Shown: positions 1-6,439, counted from the stretch's first letter. The stretch is 7,202 nt of DNA from Bacillota bacterium (GCA_029776555.1 JAKOSZ010000080.1:1-7202); one strand, 5' to 3'. Made by a program: numbers and translations. The notes: a model not told the origin generated them from the sequence alone.

Positions 1-1960
1 AGCCCTCGCAGAGGATTTCAAGCCTGCCGGATACACTTACAGTTTTCAATTCCGTTAAATCGCAGGAGCCGTCTCCCCTTCTCTTCTGAAGCTTTAGCCC
101 CCATGGAACCTTTGTGTCGGTCTGGAGGGTTATTGCCAGGGTCCCCTTTTTCCCCGGCGGAGCCTTGAAGACTTCATACCCTGCGGCCAGGTGGGGCACG
201 CTCTCTTTATACCCGTATATGGGGTAGGATTCCCATGTGTTTTGGGCCGCAATTGCAGAAGGCCTTCCTCCCTCACAGCTGCCTGAAGGGGAGTAATTGA
301 AAGCGGTGAATCGGTCAAAAGCCTTTTTAAAGCCGCCGGGATGATTTAACTCTTTCAACACCATGTCTATAGCCTCCAGGCTGCTTTTGCATCCCGAAGC
401 CAGCGCTTCCCAAATCCTCTTAACTATACTGCACCCTCCATAGTGCTGGGATAAGAATCTGACAAACAAAGCCCCCTGGCATGTGCCTTCATCCAATGGC
501 GCTCCAGGCAGGTTCCCCATCCGGGCAATATACTGGTCACAGTCAAATTCAAAGGGAAAAACCTCTTCTTCATTCCAGATGGCCGTAGCCTCTTTCCACC
601 ATTTATCAGCGTTGAAATTGTACGCGTTCTGCACCGCGTGGAACAGTTCATGTGCCGCCGTGGCTTTTATGTACTCGTCCCTGTCCGCCTTAAAACCCTT
701 GGTTTTAGCGTAGTTGTTGTCCATACAGATAAGGCATGTGGCCACCCTGGTTTTTTTCCTGGACCTGCTGGCGTATAACTGGACAGGAAGCGTGACCCCG
801 TACTTGCCATTAAGGTCGAAAACATATATGTGGAAGAACCGGTCATTTAGCTCCCTAAGGGGCCTTCTAAAGCCTCTCGCCTTGCATATGACATTTAAGG
901 CGTTGTCAAAAGCCTCTGCCATAGTTTCAATATAGTCCGGTATTCCGTCGGAGTTTAAGTCCTCCTCCGGCACGGCATTGACCCCGCTGGTGGTATAGTG
1001 GAGCTTAAAAAACCCGCCGGGACTGACATATTCACTGTCGAGAGCGGGAACTGCCGACTTAAAATACTCGGCCAGCTTCCCGAGGACTTCCCGGTCCGCC
1101 CTTCTCCTTTTGAGATGTATGTACAGCTCTTCCGCGTGACAGGTCACGCATTTTACGGGATTTTCCGAGTAGTATTCCCACGGCAGCATGATTCTTTCAA
1201 AAACCGAGTATGCGTAAAGGAGCATTTTCTCCTTTTCGTTTATGGCGCCCCGGCGGTAGGCAAGGTCTGTTTTCTCAATGCTGGACAGGTAGGGCATTTG
1301 AGAGCTGACAACCACCTTTTTGGAAACGCTCCCCGCCCTTATTTCCACCTCTGCCGTTTTTGCCGCCCGGAAGCCGTCGTCCTGGAAGCTCAAGCCTCCC
1401 GCCGTCCCCTTCATACTGCGGGAGTCATAATCGCATTCAACGCAGGCTGAAAGCGTGACCCCGTTAATGTCCTTTACTGCAGGTTTGAGCGGCACATACC
1501 CGGTGGTATTAACCGCCTTCAGGCTGCTTTCAACCTCCACCTGGGCTATATCCCGGACAATAAAATCAATTCCTTTATTGGTGGGAACCTGCTCTATGTA
1601 AATCTCCGGGTTTACCACCCCTTTTCCCTTGGGCAATGTATTTACATCCACCGCCAACGTGTAAGGCATATCCAGCATGGTATAAAAGGTGTACCTGCCG
1701 CTGCTGTCAGTCAGAGCGGACGCTGCCAGGTCCTGCCTCCTGACCTTTACCCCTTCCTTATGCCCGGCTATAATCCCCGGGTCTTCAAAGGTCATATAAA
1801 GGTGTACTCTTACGCCCTTTAAAACCTCTTCCCCTGCATCTCTTCTCCCGTTTGAGTTGGCATCTGCATACACGGTGCCGCTGATCACTTTATACGGGTA
1901 CCCGATATACACTCCTACATCCCCCCAGACAGTGGTGAATAAAGAAAACTTATCTACCAC
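1..1960 (-). CDS. SdrD_B-domain zinc metalloprotease, MXAN_6640-like (partial, C-terminus off left edge)
   Basis: The frame is open from the GTG at 1960 to the left edge: 653 codons with no stop, so the C-terminus lies outside the window. Residues ~25-110 resemble an SdrD_B/Cna-B-like beta-sandwich (GTVYADANSNG, then D41-x-G-E and a GVRVHLY strand), with D33, N35, N37 and D41 suited to calcium binding. A second acidic loop, DLNSDGIPDYIE (334-345), precedes the catalytic region, as in MXAN_6640-type putative metalloproteases. The zinc site is HELFH (437-441), followed by WWKEATAIW, whose E457 is the likely third ligand (gluzincin pattern). It presumably hydrolyses peptides; the substrate is unknown. 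An in-frame TAG lies two codons upstream of the GTG, and an AGGGTGA ribosome site (1968-1974) sits 7 nt away, fixing the start. No signal peptide or membrane segment is visible, which is odd for this domain set. There are 14 cysteines, including CVEC (173-176), CVTC (271-274) and CLIC (409-412). The protease call is firm; export and role are uncertain. Confidence 0.82.
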   Translation of the reverse strand, partial: MVDKFSLFTTVWGDVGVYIGYPYKVISGTVYADANSNGRRDAGEEVLKGVRVHLYMTFEDPGIIAGHKEGVKVRRQDLAASALTDSSGRYTFYTMLDMPYTLAVDVNTLPKGKGVVNPEIYIEQVPTNKGIDFIVRDIAQVEVESSLKAVNTTGYVPLKPAVKDINGVTLSACVECDYDSRSMKGTAGGLSFQDDGFRAAKTAEVEIRAGSVSKKVVVSSQMPYLSSIEKTDLAYRRGAINEKEKMLLYAYSVFERIMLPWEYYSENPVKCVTCHAEELYIHLKRRRADREVLGKLAEYFKSAVPALDSEYVSPGGFFKLHYTTSGVNAVPEEDLNSDGIPDYIETMAEAFDNALNVICKARGFRRPLRELNDRFFHIYVFDLNGKYGVTLPVQLYASRSRKKTRVATCLICMDNNYAKTKGFKADRDEYIKATAAHELFHAVQNAYNFNADKWWKEATAIWNEEEVFPFEFDCDQYIARMGNLPGAPLDEGTCQGALFVRFLSQHYGGCSIVKRIWEALASGCKSSLEAIDMVLKELNHPGGFKKAFDRFTAFNYSPSGSCEGGRPSAIAAQNTWESYPIYGYKESVPHLAAGYEVFKAPPGKKGTLAITLQTDTKVPWGLKLQKRRGDGSCDLTELKTVSVSGRLEILCEG

Positions 1961-2121
1961 ATTCTATTCACCCTGCTGCCCGGGTGATTCTTAATAGATG
2001 CTACAATGGCCGCCGATTCCGGCAATAAGCCGAATCCGGTCCCCTTTAAAATTTAAGTTCTATCTTAAGGCATTGGCGCTTATTCTGTTTAATAGCAGGA
2101 AATTAAACGGGATCATGCCGC
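1961..2121. promoter_or_regulatory. Divergent intergenic region between the metalloprotease and Na/Pi transporter genes
   Basis: This 161-bp gap must hold the promoters of both divergent genes. It is AT-rich at 2045-2095, with candidate -10-like hexamers (for example TATTCT at 2081-2086, plus strand), but no hexamer pair close to consensus could be picked with confidence. A short inverted repeat, TTAAG-6-CTTAA, lies at 2053-2068 and could be an operator, although five-base arms are weak evidence. The plus-strand gene has only a modest ribosome site (CGGGAT, about 8 nt before its ATG). The minus-strand gene has AGGGTGA at 1968-1974. Confidence 0.5.
2013..2039 (-). other. Bulged hairpin in the presumed leader of the metalloprotease gene
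   Basis: Two near-complementary arms (CCGGATTCGGC and GCCGGAATCGG as read on the minus strand) flank a five-base loop and pair over about ten base pairs with two single-base bulges. No T-run follows on either strand, so it is not a standard terminator. It lies about 50-80 nt upstream of the GTG at 1960. It could be a 5' untranslated-region stem or a protein-binding site; function is inferred from position only. Confidence 0.4.
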
Positions 2122-3075
2122 ATGCACTTGTTCTTTACCATACTGTTTAACCTTATAGCCGGCACCTTTGCGCTGACGTACGGCGTAAAGCTTATGAGCG
2201 GCGGTCTTGAGCAGATCAACAAAAGGGCAATGGAAAAGGCCATCGCCGTATTTACGCGCAACGTCTTCTCCGCTTTCCTGGTAGGGACTTTTTTAACAGC
2301 GGTGGTCCAAAGCAGCACCGCGGTTACAGTTATCACCGTTGGACTGGTCAATTCAGGCTTTATGACGCTGCCCCAGGCAGTGGGGATTATCTACGGAGCC
2401 AATATCGGCACTACGGTCACAGCCCAGGTCATGTCCTTTAACCTGGCCCGCTATTCCCTGCCCATTATCTTCTCAGGCCTCATCCTAAAGCTCTTTGCCC
2501 GGCGAAAGTCCCTGCAGGGACTGTCATCGGCCGTGTGCGGCTTTGGGCTCTTGTTCCTGGGCCTCAGGATTTTAAACTCAGGCGTTCCCCTCATCAGGGA
2601 CAACAGGGTAGCGTACGACCTCTTTGCAGCTTACGGCAGGAACCTGGCCGTATGCGTGCTCCTTGGGGCTTTTACCACCATGCTGGTCCACAGCAGCAGC
2701 GCCACCGTGGGAATCACCATAGTGCTCTTTAACAACGGGCTCATAAGCTATGAAGCTGCCGTAGCCCTCACCCTGGGCGACAACATAGGCACCTGTATGA
2801 CGGCCCAGCTGGCCAGTTCGGGGATGAGTACGGCAGCAAGGCGGGCCGCCTGGGCCCACACCCTTTACAACATAATAGGGGTGCTGGCGGTTATGGCCTT
2901 TTTCACCCCTTTTAGCCGCTTGGTCCGGTATTTGACCATGGTACTGGGACAGGATGAGTCCAGGCTGGTGGCCAACACCCATACCTTTTTTAACCTGCTC
3001 AGCGCGGTAGTTTTTCTGCCCATAACAAAATACTATGTCAGGCTTACTGAATGGCTGATACCGGGAAGGAAATGA
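2122..3075 (+). CDS. Na/Pi cotransporter family protein, short form without PhoU domain
   Basis: A 317-residue hydrophobic membrane protein with the inverted-repeat architecture of the Na+/phosphate cotransporter II (NptA/YjbB) family. The first half carries QSSTAVTV (from 63) and GANIGTT (92-98). The second half repeats these as HSSSATVG (from 190) and GDNIGTC (219-225). The conserved AHTLYN (245-250) and a similar THTFFN (286-291) follow. These QSS(S/T) repeats form the substrate and sodium pathway in the family, so the likely role is sodium-coupled phosphate movement across the cytoplasmic membrane. Substrate and direction are not shown by the sequence. Long members such as YjbB run to about 540 residues with a C-terminal PhoU-like domain; here the protein ends after the last membrane segment. 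The second motif begins with H rather than Q. It is divergent from the metalloprotease gene and stops one base before the end of the convergent methyltransferase gene. Confidence 0.92.
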   Translation: MHLFFTILFNLIAGTFALTYGVKLMSGGLEQINKRAMEKAIAVFTRNVFSAFLVGTFLTAVVQSSTAVTVITVGLVNSGFMTLPQAVGIIYGANIGTTVTAQVMSFNLARYSLPIIFSGLILKLFARRKSLQGLSSAVCGFGLLFLGLRILNSGVPLIRDNRVAYDLFAAYGRNLAVCVLLGAFTTMLVHSSSATVGITIVLFNNGLISYEAAVALTLGDNIGTCMTAQLASSGMSTAARRAAWAHTLYNIIGVLAVMAFFTPFSRLVRYLTMVLGQDESRLVANTHTFFNLLSAVVFLPITKYYVRLTEWLIPGRK

Positions 3076-3076
3076 A

Positions 3077-3817
3077 TCAGGGCTTTTCAAGAACATAGAC
3101 AATGAAATTGGGCACCCGGAGTTCATCGTCCAGCTCCAGATACTCCTTCAACCGGTCTGCCGTGACCGTGGGCTCAATTATTTCTTTTACAGCAAAACCG
3201 GTCTTAATGAAAAAATTTATATAAGTGGACAGGGTGCGATGAAAGTTGGTGAACCTGACTCCCAGCATCTCCCAGTGCCGTTCCCCTTCGTCAAAGTAAT
3301 TGTCCAGGACCACATGCAGCTTTTCTCCTTCGGCGTTTCGATGCCACTTTCCGGAGGCAGACCTCATTGGGTGAAGATTAGCGATAATGAACCTGCCTCC
3401 CCTCTTTAACACCCGGAACACTTCCCTGGTGTTGGCCTCAAAGTCGGGCAGGTCGCACTGGTTAAGATATGAGACCGCAAGATCAAAGCTCTCGTCTTCC
3501 AGGAAGCCTAAGTCCTGCACGTCCTGCACCTTATAGTCATCCCGCCCGGACTTAAGCTCCCGGGCGGCCTCGATCATCAGCTCACACAGGTCCAATCCCA
3601 GTACATGGCCGGCCCCCCACTCCGCCAGCATCCTGCAGAAACGGCCTTCGCCGCAGCCGCAGTCCAGGACGTTCAGCCCTTTAACATCTCCGCACGCCTC
3701 AAGCATTATCGGATCAAGCAGGCCTTTTCGCACAGCGTTCCTGCCTTCCCTGGTCTCCCTTATCCAGGCGGGCGCAAGGGCGATCCACTCTTTCCTAAGG
3801 TCATTCCTGTCCCCCAT
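3077..3817 (-). CDS. Class I SAM-dependent methyltransferase
   Basis: A 246-residue cytoplasmic Rossmann-fold methyltransferase. Motif I is VLDCGCGEGRF (50-60), the SAM-binding glycine loop. D76 in GLDL is the acidic residue expected to hold the SAM ribose. SFDLAVSYL (110-118) matches the strand-4 region and VLKRGGRF (136-143) the post-motif III turn. The C-terminal half (~150-246) probably forms the substrate cap; the substrate cannot be read from the sequence. The frame stays open to an ATG at 3910, but I chose the ATG at 3817. A GGGAGGA ribosome site (3827-3833) sits 9 nt upstream, and the extra 31 residues look non-family. They would also be encoded by a terminator hairpin and overlap the upstream GNAT gene. 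It is the last gene of the leftward cluster and ends one base from the convergent transporter. Confidence 0.9.
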   Translation of the reverse strand: MGDRNDLRKEWIALAPAWIRETREGRNAVRKGLLDPIMLEACGDVKGLNVLDCGCGEGRFCRMLAEWGAGHVLGLDLCELMIEAARELKSGRDDYKVQDVQDLGFLEDESFDLAVSYLNQCDLPDFEANTREVFRVLKRGGRFIIANLHPMRSASGKWHRNAEGEKLHVVLDNYFDEGERHWEMLGVRFTNFHRTLSTYINFFIKTGFAVKEIIEPTVTADRLKEYLELDDELRVPNFIVYVLEKP

Positions 3818-3826
3818 CTGCAACCA

Positions 3827-3833
3827 TCCTCCC
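3827..3833 (-). promoter_or_regulatory. Ribosome-binding site that decides the methyltransferase start
   Basis: On the minus strand the sequence is GGGAGGA, 9 nt before the ATG at 3817. It is nearly complementary to the 16S anti-Shine-Dalgarno and directly follows the T-run of the terminator. No comparable site precedes the alternative ATG at 3910. A TTG at codon -2 relative to the chosen ATG is a less likely alternative. Confidence 0.75.
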
Positions 3834-3834
3834 G

Positions 3835-3879
3835 AAAAAACAGGGGAAGGTTCCGCGCGTTGCGGCCTGCCGTCCCCTG
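3835..3879 (-). terminator. Rho-independent terminator after the GNAT gene / in the methyltransferase leader
   Basis: As read on the minus strand, CAGGGGA (3879-3873) pairs with TCCCCTG (3847-3841) over seven perfect base pairs and is followed at once by six Ts (3840-3835). The 25-nt interior can form a smaller CCGC/GCGG stem. It begins about 12 nt after the GNAT stop codon and ends 17 nt before the methyltransferase ATG. It is either the end of the upstream operon, a leaky terminator setting the methyltransferase level, or one half of an attenuator. No competing anti-terminator stem was identified. Confidence 0.75.
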
Positions 3880-3890
3880 CCTCATCCGTC

Positions 3891-4394
3891 CTATTTAATG
3901 GAATAGACATACCTGATTTCAGTCAACGGTTTCCCAATGTTTATCTCCTTTTTTGCGCCGTCAAAAACATATCCGTATCTCTCGTAAAACTTCCTGGCCC
4001 TTTCGTTGGCTTCCAGGACCCACAGGGTAACCGTGCGGTATGACAATTCTTTAAGGCGGCTTATGGCAAAGTCCATCAGCTGTTTGCCGTAGCCCTTGCC
4101 CCAGTAACCGGCCAGTAAATAAATAGCGCCGATTTCACCTGCGTGCTCATCCGCGTCGGCATCCCGCAATTTCCCAATCACCAGCATCCCCATGGGCTGT
4201 CCGTCCAGGTAGGCTATATAGAACTCATCAGGGCTGGATGGAAAGCTTTTTCTGAACACATCGGCACGTTTTTCAGGCGTAAAATCCTCAAGGAATTCGT
4301 CCGGTACAATTCCGTGATACGCTTCCCGCCAGGACATGGCATGGACATAGGCTATGTCTTCCGCCCTGTCCAGGCTTGCTCTGACAATTTCCAT
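3891..4394 (-). CDS. GNAT-family N-acetyltransferase
   Basis: A 167-residue single-domain GNAT enzyme, the normal length for the family, which transfers an acetyl group from acetyl-CoA to an amine. The N-terminal part has the usual early helix (AEDIAYVHAMSWREAY, 11-26). The acetyl-CoA pyrophosphate loop is GYWGKGYGKQL (96-106), a match to the Q/R-x-x-G-x-G/A pattern with a relaxed first position. Motif B follows as VLEANERARKFYERYGY (126-142), where Y137 is in the position of the tyrosine that often acts as general acid. The ATG at 4394 has an excellent AGAGGAGA ribosome site (4402-4409), 7 nt away. It starts 24 nt after the Nudix stop, so the two are almost certainly co-transcribed. A terminator follows its TAG stop. 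The acceptor substrate is unknown; it could be a small amine, amino acid or protein terminus. Confidence 0.92.
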   Translation of the reverse strand: MEIVRASLDRAEDIAYVHAMSWREAYHGIVPDEFLEDFTPEKRADVFRKSFPSSPDEFYIAYLDGQPMGMLVIGKLRDADADEHAGEIGAIYLLAGYWGKGYGKQLMDFAISRLKELSYRTVTLWVLEANERARKFYERYGYVFDGAKKEINIGKPLTEIRYVYSIK

Positions 4395-4418
4395 GATAGG
4401 TTCTCCTCTAACTATGGA

Positions 4419-4889
4419 TTAACCCCGCCCCGTGTTTTGCTCTTCCTCAGCAAAAGGTGTGAAAGCCGTGGGGGCGTCCCTTTTGTCAATAAAATCCTTC
4501 ACTTCCCTGAGTATTCTTTTTAGGCCCTCGAACTGGAAAACTTCCATGGCTTCCTCATAGGTCATTAAGTAAACAGCTGACAATTCTTCCTCCTGGCAGC
4601 TGATTTCCTGGCCTTCAAACTCTGCCGCGAAGTATATTACCCTCTTGATCACGCCTTCTTTTTGGGGAAGGGGATATTCGTCCATGCTTTTAAAGTTGGG
4701 AATAATTTTAACCTTCAGCCCGGTTTCTTCGCGGATTTCCCGGAGAGCTGCCTCCTCTTCCGTTTCGCTCCCCTCCATGTGACCCTTTGGAAAGCCGTAA
4801 TACCCCTCCGCAGATTTGACAATTACGTATAAAATCTTACCATTCTTGCGGGTAAAGACCACTCCGCCGCAGGAAATCTCGTATTCCAT
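4419..4889 (-). CDS. Nudix hydrolase, possibly diadenosine tetraphosphatase-like
   Basis: A 156-residue protein with a perfect Nudix box from G36 to L58: G36, E42, R50-E51-I52, E54-E55 and G57-L58 all fit GX5EX7REUXEEXGU. The glutamates coordinate the metal that hydrolyses a nucleoside diphosphate linked to another group. The preceding strand CGGVVF (7-12) and the YYGFPKGHMEGSE turn resemble bis(5'-nucleosyl)-tetraphosphatases of the NUDT2/Ap4A type, so that is the favoured substrate class. Nudix specificity is hard to assign, and other dinucleotide or NTP substrates are possible. The C-terminal 20 residues (APTAFTPFAEEE onward) look like a disordered acidic tail. The ATG at 4889 has a weak ribosome site. 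The gene lies 74 nt after the ABC ATPase and 24 nt before the GNAT gene. Confidence 0.92.
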   Translation of the reverse strand: MEYEISCGGVVFTRKNGKILYVIVKSAEGYYGFPKGHMEGSETEEEAALREIREETGLKVKIIPNFKSMDEYPLPQKEGVIKRVIYFAAEFEGQEISCQEEELSAVYLMTYEEAMEVFQFEGLKRILREVKDFIDKRDAPTAFTPFAEEEQNTGRG

Positions 4890-4930
4890 TTAACGTTTTT
4901 CCAGGTCTCAATTTATTTCCCGGTTAACCT

Positions 4931-4950
4931 GCCCGGCATCGATAGCGGGC
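4931..4950 (-). other. Small hairpin between the ABC ATPase and Nudix genes
   Basis: The arms GCCCG and CGGGC pair over five bases, with a ten-base interior that includes the ATCGAT palindrome. It lies 13 nt after the ATPase stop. No T-run follows, so it is not a convincing terminator. It may stabilise the 3' end of the transporter message or mean nothing. No clear promoter is seen in the rest of the 74-bp gap, which contains a GGTTAACC palindrome at 4922-4929. Confidence 0.25.
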
Positions 4951-4963
4951 GCCTTATGCGGCT

Positions 4964-5761
4964 TTAAGGCAGGTCCTGGTCCTTCTTGTACCTGGCCAGG
5001 AACTGCCTGGTCCTCTCTTCCTTAGGATTCCCAAACACTTCTTCGGGAGTGCCTTCTTCCACGATCAGCCCGTCATCCATGAAGAGAACCCGGTCTGACA
5101 CTTCCCGGGCAAAATCCATCTCATGGGTCACTATTATCATCGTGGTGTCTTGCTCTGCCAACCCCTTGATGACCTTCAGCACTTCCCCGGTGAGTTCTGG
5201 GTCCAGGGCGGAAGTGGGCTCATCGAAACACAGGATATCCGGGTCCAGGGCCAGGGCCCGGGCAATGGCCACGCGCTGCTGCTGGCCGCCGGATATCATG
5301 TGGGGATAGTAGTCCAGCTTATCCAAAAGACCAACCTGGGCAAGCAGCATTTTGCCCCGTTCCTGGATCTCTTCCAGGATGGCCTTTTTATTCTGTTTAT
5401 AGTCAGGGCGTTCTTTGGCCAGCAGTTCTGCCGCCAGTGTAACATTTTTCAGAACCGTATACTGGGGAAACAGGTTAAAATTCTGAAAAACCAGGCCGAA
5501 ATGCAGGCGCTTTTTCCTCACTTCACTTTCCCGCTGGGTAGAGGGGTCCTCCGCGTCAAAGATTACCTCGTTATTGACGATAATCTTTCCCCTGTCAGGC
5601 CGCTCCAGGAAATTAAGGCAGCGCAGCAATGTAGTCTTTCCGCTTCCGGAAGAACCTATGATTGCGATTACCTCTCCTTCTTCCAGTGAAAAGCTAATGT
5701 TTTTCAAAACCTCGATGCTTCCGAAACGCTTCTCTATAGATTTAACTTCCAAAACCGGCAA
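4964..5761 (-). CDS. Polar amino-acid ABC transporter ATP-binding protein (GlnQ/HisP type)
   Basis: A 265-residue ABC ATPase with all sequence elements in order: Walker A GSSGSGKTT (36-44), Q-loop Q93 in FQNFNLFP, signature ISGGQQQRVAIARAL (156-170), Walker B ILCFDE (176-181), D-loop SALD (184-187) and switch histidine H213 in VTHEMDFA. FNLFPQYTVLKNV and the EPTSALDPEL stretch are typical of the polar amino-acid uptake family. It powers import from the cytoplasmic face of the membrane with the adjacent permease. The frame starts at a TTG, with a strong GGGAGGGG ribosome site (5768-5775) 6 nt upstream. No in-frame ATG offers a better start without cutting into the first beta strand. It lies 15 nt after the permease stop, so the two are co-transcribed and probably translationally coupled. 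A roughly 25-residue charged insert (~114-138) after the Q-loop is longer than in HisP. Confidence 0.95.
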   Translation of the reverse strand: MPVLEVKSIEKRFGSIEVLKNISFSLEEGEVIAIIGSSGSGKTTLLRCLNFLERPDRGKIIVNNEVIFDAEDPSTQRESEVRKKRLHFGLVFQNFNLFPQYTVLKNVTLAAELLAKERPDYKQNKKAILEEIQERGKMLLAQVGLLDKLDYYPHMISGGQQQRVAIARALALDPDILCFDEPTSALDPELTGEVLKVIKGLAEQDTTMIIVTHEMDFAREVSDRVLFMDDGLIVEEGTPEEVFGNPKEERTRQFLARYKKDQDLP

Positions 5762-5776
5762 CCGAATCCCCTCCCT

Positions 5777-6439
5777 TCATGTGCGGAAATAACCCAGTTT
5801 CTTTTCACACCAATCAAGCAGCAAGGTTAATACCCCCACAAAGACAAGGAAATAGATGCCCGTGGCAAAGAGGGGCCAGATAAGTCCTTTATTGCTGTAC
5901 TCTCCGGCCATCATAATGATTTCTTTGTTGGCAATAATGCGGGCAAGAGCCGTATCCTTCACCAGGGTAATAACCTCATTGCCGATTGGAGGAATGATCC
6001 GCTTCACTACCTGGAGCAGCGTAACATGGAAAAAGATCTGTCTCTTGGTCATGCCCAGGACCAGACCTGCTTCATACTGGCCCACCGGTATGCTCTCAAT
6101 GCCGCCCCGATAGATCTCCGAAAGATAACAGGCGTAGTTAATGACAAAGGCAACCACTGAAGCCACAAAACGTCCTGATTCACCACTGGGCCAGGAAAAA
6201 GTCAATTCCAGCAGACCCGGCCCGAAATAAATAACGATGAGCTGCAGCATCAGCGGTGTTCCCCGGATTACCCAGACAAAAGTCCGCACCGCCCACCGAA
6301 GAGGATAAAAGCGGCTCATGGAACCAAAAGCGACCAGCATCCCCAGGGGGAGTGAGAACAGAAGGGTTAATGCGAAGAGTTTACAATTGAGAACAAAGCT
6401 CTCCGTGAGCCGACTAATAATCACAAGAACCTCATCCAT
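5777..6439 (-). CDS. Polar amino-acid ABC transporter permease (HisM/GlnP type)
   Basis: A 220-residue integral membrane protein of the His/Glu/Gln/Arg permease family. The hallmark WVIRGTPLMLQL (56-67) follows two membrane segments. The EAA loop that docks on the ATPase is at 123-151 (EAGLVLGMTKRQIF onward, ending IIPP). About five membrane spans are predicted by eye. I chose the ATG at 6439: the frame continues upstream to a TTG at 6511, but those 24 residues include the translation of an RNA hairpin and have no family resemblance. The ribosome site is ambiguous: TTGGGG about 10 nt upstream, or AGGG only 2 nt upstream, so initiation may be modest. A single permease gene is present, so the channel is presumably a homodimer. 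It sits between the binding-protein and ATPase genes. Confidence 0.93.
   Translation of the reverse strand: MDEVLVIISRLTESFVLNCKLFALTLLFSLPLGMLVAFGSMSRFYPLRWAVRTFVWVIRGTPLMLQLIVIYFGPGLLELTFSWPSGESGRFVASVVAFVINYACYLSEIYRGGIESIPVGQYEAGLVLGMTKRQIFFHVTLLQVVKRIIPPIGNEVITLVKDTALARIIANKEIIMMAGEYSNKGLIWPLFATGIYFLVFVGVLTLLLDWCEKKLGYFRT

Noticed and set aside
424..651. A 75-codon minus-strand open frame within the left region
   Set aside because: It is out of frame with the HELFH-bearing frame covering the same bases and is low-complexity in type, so it is a shadow.
1136..1150. CVTCH in the metalloprotease as a c-type haem attachment site
   Set aside because: Haem attachment takes place outside the cytoplasmic membrane and no export signal is visible. 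A single CxxCH is also easily found by chance in a cysteine-rich protein.
998..1450. A 150-codon plus-strand open frame
   Set aside because: It is antisense to the continuous metalloprotease frame, which carries recognisable motifs. Its own translation has no domain-like pattern and no good ribosome site.
2578..3126. A 182-codon minus-strand open frame opposite the Na/Pi gene
   Set aside because: It overlaps two well-supported genes, and the translation is rich in G, P and H as expected from reading a membrane-protein gene backwards.
3898..3926. A promoter for the methyltransferase inside the 3' end of the GNAT gene (TTGACT as -35)
   Set aside because: The -35 matches well, but the hexamer at 17-nt spacing (TTCCAT) is a poor -10, and the better TTAAAT lies 22 nt away. 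It is kept only as a possibility.
5123..5689. A 188-codon plus-strand open frame opposite the ABC ATPase
   Set aside because: The minus strand here contains every ABC motif in order. The opposite frame has no motif or ribosome site.
5743..5780. A tiny frame starting at an ATG that overlaps the permease stop (ATGA)
   Set aside because: It reads only about a dozen codons before TAA and is out of frame with the ATPase. The strong ribosome site fits the TTG at 5761 instead.
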